From Lutacidiplasma sp049802875 (lineage in GTDB: Archaea; Thermoplasmatota; Thermoplasmata; Lutacidiplasmatales; UBA184): DNA of 64,000 nt. A program made the position numbers and the translations under genes. The notes below the pieces were generated by a model. The model was not told the DNA's origin. It did no database searches and was given only the letters and a program-made list of their open reading frames with translations. Shown piece by piece: positions 60,927-64,000 of the stretch (position 1 is the stretch's first letter; each line of letters opens with the position of its first letter). The DNA is taken from positions 1 to 64,000 of the forward strand of contig JBARNH010000054.1 in the NCBI GenBank assembly GCA_049802875.1, written 5' to 3'.

Positions 60927-62180
60927 ATGGTAGCTCCGTGGCCTTCGGCGCGGGATCTGATGACGGCGCGCCCGTCGACGCTCCCGCACGACGCCCCGAT
61001 CTCTCGAGCGCTCGGACTGATGCGTACCAAGGGGTTCCACGAGATCCCGGTCCTCCGCAACACCCGCCTCATCGGGATGATCACCTTCGAGTCGATCGCT
61101 CGGCGGGTGAGTCGCGCCCTGGACGCGAAGGTCGAACACATCCTGATCCTGCCGCCGCTCGTGACGCCCGCGACCCAATTGCCCGAGATCGCCGAACAAC
61201 TGCTCGCGTCGGGTCTCCGGGCCGCCCCGGTGGTCGGGCCTCGGGGCGAGCTCCTGGGGATCGTGAGCCGAACCGACCTCGTCCGAGCGCTGGTCACCGT
61301 CCCCGAAGCGACCCGCACGCGGGTCGAGGAGATCGCTCGCGCGGCGAGCTTGGTCATTCACGAGAACGACATGTGCCGCCATCTGCTCGGACAGATCCGC
61401 CTCATCGAGGAGCATCCGCTCCCCGTCGTGGACCGCAAGGACCACCTCGTGGGCGCGATCGGCGTCGCGGACCTCGGCGCCGTGCTCTGGCGGCCGGTCA
61501 CGGGAGGCAAGCGCGACGCGCGTGCGGGGCGCCCGGCGATCGACGTGAAGGTCGGCTCGATCATGCACGCGCCGGCCGTGACCGTACCGACCGGAACGGC
61601 GGCCTCCGAGGCGGCCCGACTGATGACGCGCGAGCGGGTGTCGAGTGTCTTCGTGGTCGACGACGGGCGTCCTCCGAGGGTCGTCGGGCAGGCCGAGCTT
61701 CTCCAGCTCGTCGTGGGGCGCGGAAGGACTCCCGGCGCCGCGGGCGGGGTCGAGGACGTGTACGTGGAGATCACCGGCCTCCGAGGTTCCGGGGACCCCG
61801 GCCTCCTCGCGGAGATCGACCACTTGGTCGCCACCGGCCTACGACGGATCCATCAGCACGTCCGGCCGACGCTTCTCACCCTCCACTTTGCTCCGCACGC
61901 CACGCACCGGACCAGTGACATCACCGTCGAGGCCCGTCTGCACACGGACGACGGGATATTCTACGCGACCCACACCGGTTGGAACCTTCTGGCCGGGGTG
62001 TCGGATCTGCTGGAAGAGCTCGGCGGTCAGACCCGACGTGTCCGCGAGGCTCGACGGCAACGGGGCCACCGGGGCCGAGCCCACGATGCGGACGAGGAGA
62101 CCCGGGTCGACGACCCGGACCTGGAGCGGAGAATCCGGTCGGCGACGAGGGACGAGAGTTCCGAGGACGAGGAACCATGA
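60927..62180 (+). CDS. Four-CBS protein with C-terminal HPF-like domain
   Basis: This 417-residue protein has four CBS motifs (about residues 8-60, 70-125, 133-190, 205-260), the adenine-nucleotide-sensing Bateman type. Residues 270-370 form a separate alpha/beta domain, starting VYVEITGLRGSGD and including a helix and strands with TLLTLHFAPHA, that resembles the ribosome hibernation factor (HPF/S30EA) fold. The acidic tail ends the chain. I infer a ribosome-associated hibernation factor regulated by adenine nucleotides; it is not proven. A GCTAAAGCC box centred 27 bp upstream gives a leaderless start. NAC is coupled by an ATGA overlap. Confidence 0.82.
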   Translation: MVAPWPSARDLMTARPSTLPHDAPISRALGLMRTKGFHEIPVLRNTRLIGMITFESIARRVSRALDAKVEHILILPPLVTPATQLPEIAEQLLASGLRAAPVVGPRGELLGIVSRTDLVRALVTVPEATRTRVEEIARAASLVIHENDMCRHLLGQIRLIEEHPLPVVDRKDHLVGAIGVADLGAVLWRPVTGGKRDARAGRPAIDVKVGSIMHAPAVTVPTGTAASEAARLMTRERVSSVFVVDDGRPPRVVGQAELLQLVVGRGRTPGAAGGVEDVYVEITGLRGSGDPGLLAEIDHLVATGLRRIHQHVRPTLLTLHFAPHATHRTSDITVEARLHTDDGIFYATHTGWNLLAGVSDLLEELGGQTRRVREARRQRGHRGRAHDADEETRVDDPDLERRIRSATRDESSEDEEP

Positions 62181-62569
62181 TCCCGGGGGGACCGCGCAAC
62201 GCACGGCAGATGGAGCAGATGATGCGCCGGCTCGGGATGACCAGTGAGCCGATCCCCGAAGTCGAAGAAGTGGTCGTGCGTACCCGAACGAAGGAGCTGG
62301 TCTTTCGCGAGCCCGAGGTGACGGCCCTCACCGTCCAAGGAGTGCGGACGTACCAGGTCGTCGGAGAGCCCGTCGTTCGCTCGCGGACCTCCGAGCCGGG
62401 GTCTGGGTCGTCGGCCGCGGCTACGCCGCCCTCCGGCCCGCCCGAGGAGGACGTACGGCTCGTGATGGAGCAGGCGAACGTCTCCCGCGAAGAAGCGCTC
62501 GAGGCCCTGACTCAGACCCACGGGGAACCCGCCGAGGCGATCCTCAAGATCCTGACTCGGGGTGGGTAG
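62177..62569 (+). CDS. nac: Nascent polypeptide-associated complex protein (NAC)
   Basis: This 130-residue protein binds nascent chains at the ribosome. The NAC domain follows a GGPRNARQMEQMMRRLGM leader typical of archaeal NAC, with TKELVFREPEVTAL in the core. After a Ser/Pro linker, a UBA domain ends the chain (EEDVRLVMEQANVSREEALEAL). ATG 62177 overlaps the CBS gene stop by 4 bp. Sitting directly behind the HPF-like protein places two ribosome-associated proteins in one operon. Confidence 0.95.
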   Translation: MIPGGPRNARQMEQMMRRLGMTSEPIPEVEEVVVRTRTKELVFREPEVTALTVQGVRTYQVVGEPVVRSRTSEPGSGSSAAATPPSGPPEEDVRLVMEQANVSREEALEALTQTHGEPAEAILKILTRGG

Positions 62570-63019
62570 TTGGACGAGCCCGCCGGACCCGTGGTCCGGG
62601 AGTGCGTCGAGGGGTACCTCTACGCCGACCCTCCGCTCGAGTTGTTGCTCTTGCGACGACCGCCGGCCCGTGGGCGGTTCTGGGTGCCCGTCAGCGGCAA
62701 GGTCGAGGCGACGGACCGAGATTACGAAGCCGCCGTGCGGCGCGAGGTGATGGAGGAGACGGGGCTCGTCAAACCCCGACGCGTGATCCCGCTCGATTGG
62801 CACGTGCGGTTCCGGGCGGACAACGGGGAGGTGTGGCGGCTCCACGCCTTCGGGGTCGAGGTCGATCGGTCGTTCGTCCCGGTCCTCAGCGCCGAGCACG
62901 ACGGGTGGCAGTGGGCCCGCCCGGAGATGGCGACGCGGCTCCTCCATTTCGAGGACAACCAACTCGCGGTGGAGCGGCTGGTCACGCGTCGCTTCGTGAC
63001 CCCCTCCCCAAAGGCTTAG
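62570..63019 (+). CDS. Nudix hydrolase
   Basis: This 149-residue protein has a Nudix-type region GKVEATDRDYEAAVRREVMEETGL, here quoted in parts: GKVEATD and REVMEETGL. The EExG half is canonical, but the first half has Asp where Glu is usual and one extra residue before RE, so metal binding should be checked. Such enzymes hydrolyse nucleoside diphosphate derivatives, or mRNA caps. TTG 62570 directly follows the NAC stop. The last gene of the CBS-NAC-Nudix operon. Confidence 0.82.
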   Translation: MDEPAGPVVRECVEGYLYADPPLELLLLRRPPARGRFWVPVSGKVEATDRDYEAAVRREVMEETGLVKPRRVIPLDWHVRFRADNGEVWRLHAFGVEVDRSFVPVLSAEHDGWQWARPEMATRLLHFEDNQLAVERLVTRRFVTPSPKA

Positions 63020-63051
63020 CGCCCGTCCTCCGTCGTCCGTCCTCGAGAGCG

Positions 63052-64000
63052 ATGGCGACCCGCGAGACCACCGGCGAGGCGGACGCACCGGCGACGTACG
63101 TGTTCCCGACCGTCGGCCCCGAGCTGTTCGCCGCGTTGCGGGCCGCGAAGGCCCGTCGGATCGTCCTCCAGGTTCCGGCGGGGCTGGTCCGGAACGCCCA
63201 CGAGCTGGCGGCCCGGATCCGGACCGAGACCGGCACCCCCGTGACCGTGGCCGCCCGGGCGTGCTTCGGCGCTTGCGACTTTCCCTCGCGCGACGAAGCG
63301 CCGAGGTCGGACGTCGCGGTCGTGCTCGGCCACTCGCCGATCCCGAACGTGCCGGTCGTTCGACCGACGTACTTCGTCGAGATGCGGGAGCCCGGAGGGG
63401 ACCCGGAACACCTCGCCGCGATGGTGGAGCTGGCGGGGTTGCCGAGGCGCCTCGGGTTGGTCGCCTCGGTCCAGCACCTCGACCTGGTGGAACCGCTGCG
63501 CGCCGCGCTCGAACGGGGAGGACGGAGCGTGCGGACCGGCCGCGGGGATCGCCGTCTCGCCTATCCGGCCCAAGCACTCGGTTGCAACTATACCGGAGCC
63601 GAGGCCGTGGCCGCCGAGGTCGATGCGTTCCTGTTCCTGGGCACCGGTCGCTTCCACCCGGTCGGTCTCGCCTTCGCCGTCGACCGGCCGGTCTGGTCCC
63701 TCGATCCGTTGCAGAACCGGATGGAGCCCCCGATCGACCGAGGGGCCCTCGTCCGCCGCCGCCAGCTGACGGTGGCGACCGCCCGCGACGCGCTTCGCTG
63801 GGGAATCCTCGTCTCGTCGTTCGCGGGCCAGTATCGAATGCCCACCGCCCTCGCCTTGCAAGAGCGAGCCCAGGCCCGCGGCCGAACGGCCGAGATCCTC
63901 GTGTTCGACCGTCTCGACCCCCGCGACCTCGAAGGACGCGCCCTCGACGCCTACGTCAACACGGCGTGCCCACGCATTGCCCTCGACGACGGCGAGATGT
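63052..64000 (+). CDS. dph2: Diphthamide synthase Dph2, C-terminus outside the window
   Basis: This radical-type [4Fe-4S] enzyme transfers a 3-amino-3-carboxypropyl group from SAM to a histidine of elongation factor 2, the first step of diphthamide formation. The three cluster cysteines are visible: Cys71 in RACFGACD, Cys178 in LGCNYTG and Cys306 in NTACPRIA. An extra Cys75 lies next to the first. The ATG is preceded by a GGCTTAGC box about 35 bp upstream. The frame is open to the right edge (316 codons), so the last 20 or more residues are missing. Confidence 0.93.
   Translation, partial: MATRETTGEADAPATYVFPTVGPELFAALRAAKARRIVLQVPAGLVRNAHELAARIRTETGTPVTVAARACFGACDFPSRDEAPRSDVAVVLGHSPIPNVPVVRPTYFVEMREPGGDPEHLAAMVELAGLPRRLGLVASVQHLDLVEPLRAALERGGRSVRTGRGDRRLAYPAQALGCNYTGAEAVAAEVDAFLFLGTGRFHPVGLAFAVDRPVWSLDPLQNRMEPPIDRGALVRRRQLTVATARDALRWGILVSSFAGQYRMPTALALQERAQARGRTAEILVFDRLDPRDLEGRALDAYVNTACPRIALDDGEM

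Noticed and set aside
1..64000. CRISPR array, insertion sequence or rRNA
   Set aside because: No regularly spaced direct repeats, no transposase with terminal inverted repeats and no rRNA-like sequence were seen on reading both strands.

Overview
The window is a dense, GC-rich stretch of an archaeal chromosome. Archaeal marker genes include a thermosome subunit, aIF2-beta, deoxyhypusine synthase, Pus10, ribosomal protein L21e, RNA polymerase subunit F (Rpb4), KsgA/Dim1, NAC, a PAC2-family protein, Dph2, XerA and an archaeal-type presenilin homologue. High GC, a B-type-like haem-copper oxidase, a sedolisin (acid peptidase family) and hydroxyproline-type catabolic genes suggest an aerobic, peptide- and amino-acid-using member of the Thermoplasmatota, possibly from acidic soil. 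That placement is inference; no 16S rRNA is present.

Layout. 1-1.2 kb: the edge of an integrated element, with an integrase gene running off the left end beside a tRNA-Lys. 1.3-12.7 kb: housekeeping genes on the minus strand (deoxyhypusine synthase, presenilin-like protease, aIF2-beta; then an ABC exporter, valS, aldo/keto reductase and HAD phosphatase operon; then lysS). 12.8-17.2 kb: thermosome, then a methyltransferase, a MEDS-type sensor and an unknown gene, the first with lower GC than its surroundings. 17.3-19.2 kb: tag, a zinc-ribbon protein and an O-methyltransferase. 19.2-22.3 kb: a three-gene catabolic operon (FMN 2-hydroxyacid oxidase, hydroxyproline epimerase, DHDPS-family deaminase). 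22.3-30.6 kb: sedolisin, ksgA, a fused subunit I/II terminal oxidase with a small membrane subunit, then DUF655-rpoF-rpl21e-pus10. 30.6-36.9 kb: small protein, PrsW protease, 3-hydroxyacyl-CoA dehydrogenase, tRNA thiolase, xerA, a DAO-type oxidoreductase and thyX. 37-44.8 kb: metG-PHP, tRNA-Cys, DUF998 membrane protein, UspA, NDH-2-like oxidoreductase, sugar-nucleotidyltransferase and an alcohol dehydrogenase. 44.8-54.6 kb: aminotransferases, MFS transporter, HNH nuclease, thrC, tRNA-Val, lysO and purA. 54.6-59.5 kb: two GT4 glycosyltransferases, an M20 peptidase and a UDP-sulfoquinovose synthase-like enzyme. 59.6-64 kb: PAC2 protein, acetyltransferase, a four-CBS protein with an HPF-like tail, NAC, Nudix and the start of dph2.

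Many first genes of transcription units have a TATA-like box centred about 24-31 bp upstream of an ATG, GTG or TTG, so leaderless transcription looks common. Genes inside operons often overlap by 4 bp (ATGA, GTGA or TTGA) or 8 bp. No gene-free stretch exceeds about 220 bp. No rRNA, CRISPR array, insertion sequence or replication origin was seen. The most interesting candidates are the CBS-HPF-like fusion, the oxidase whose copper-A cysteines are aspartates, the hydroxyproline-type operon and the tRNA-Lys integration boundary.
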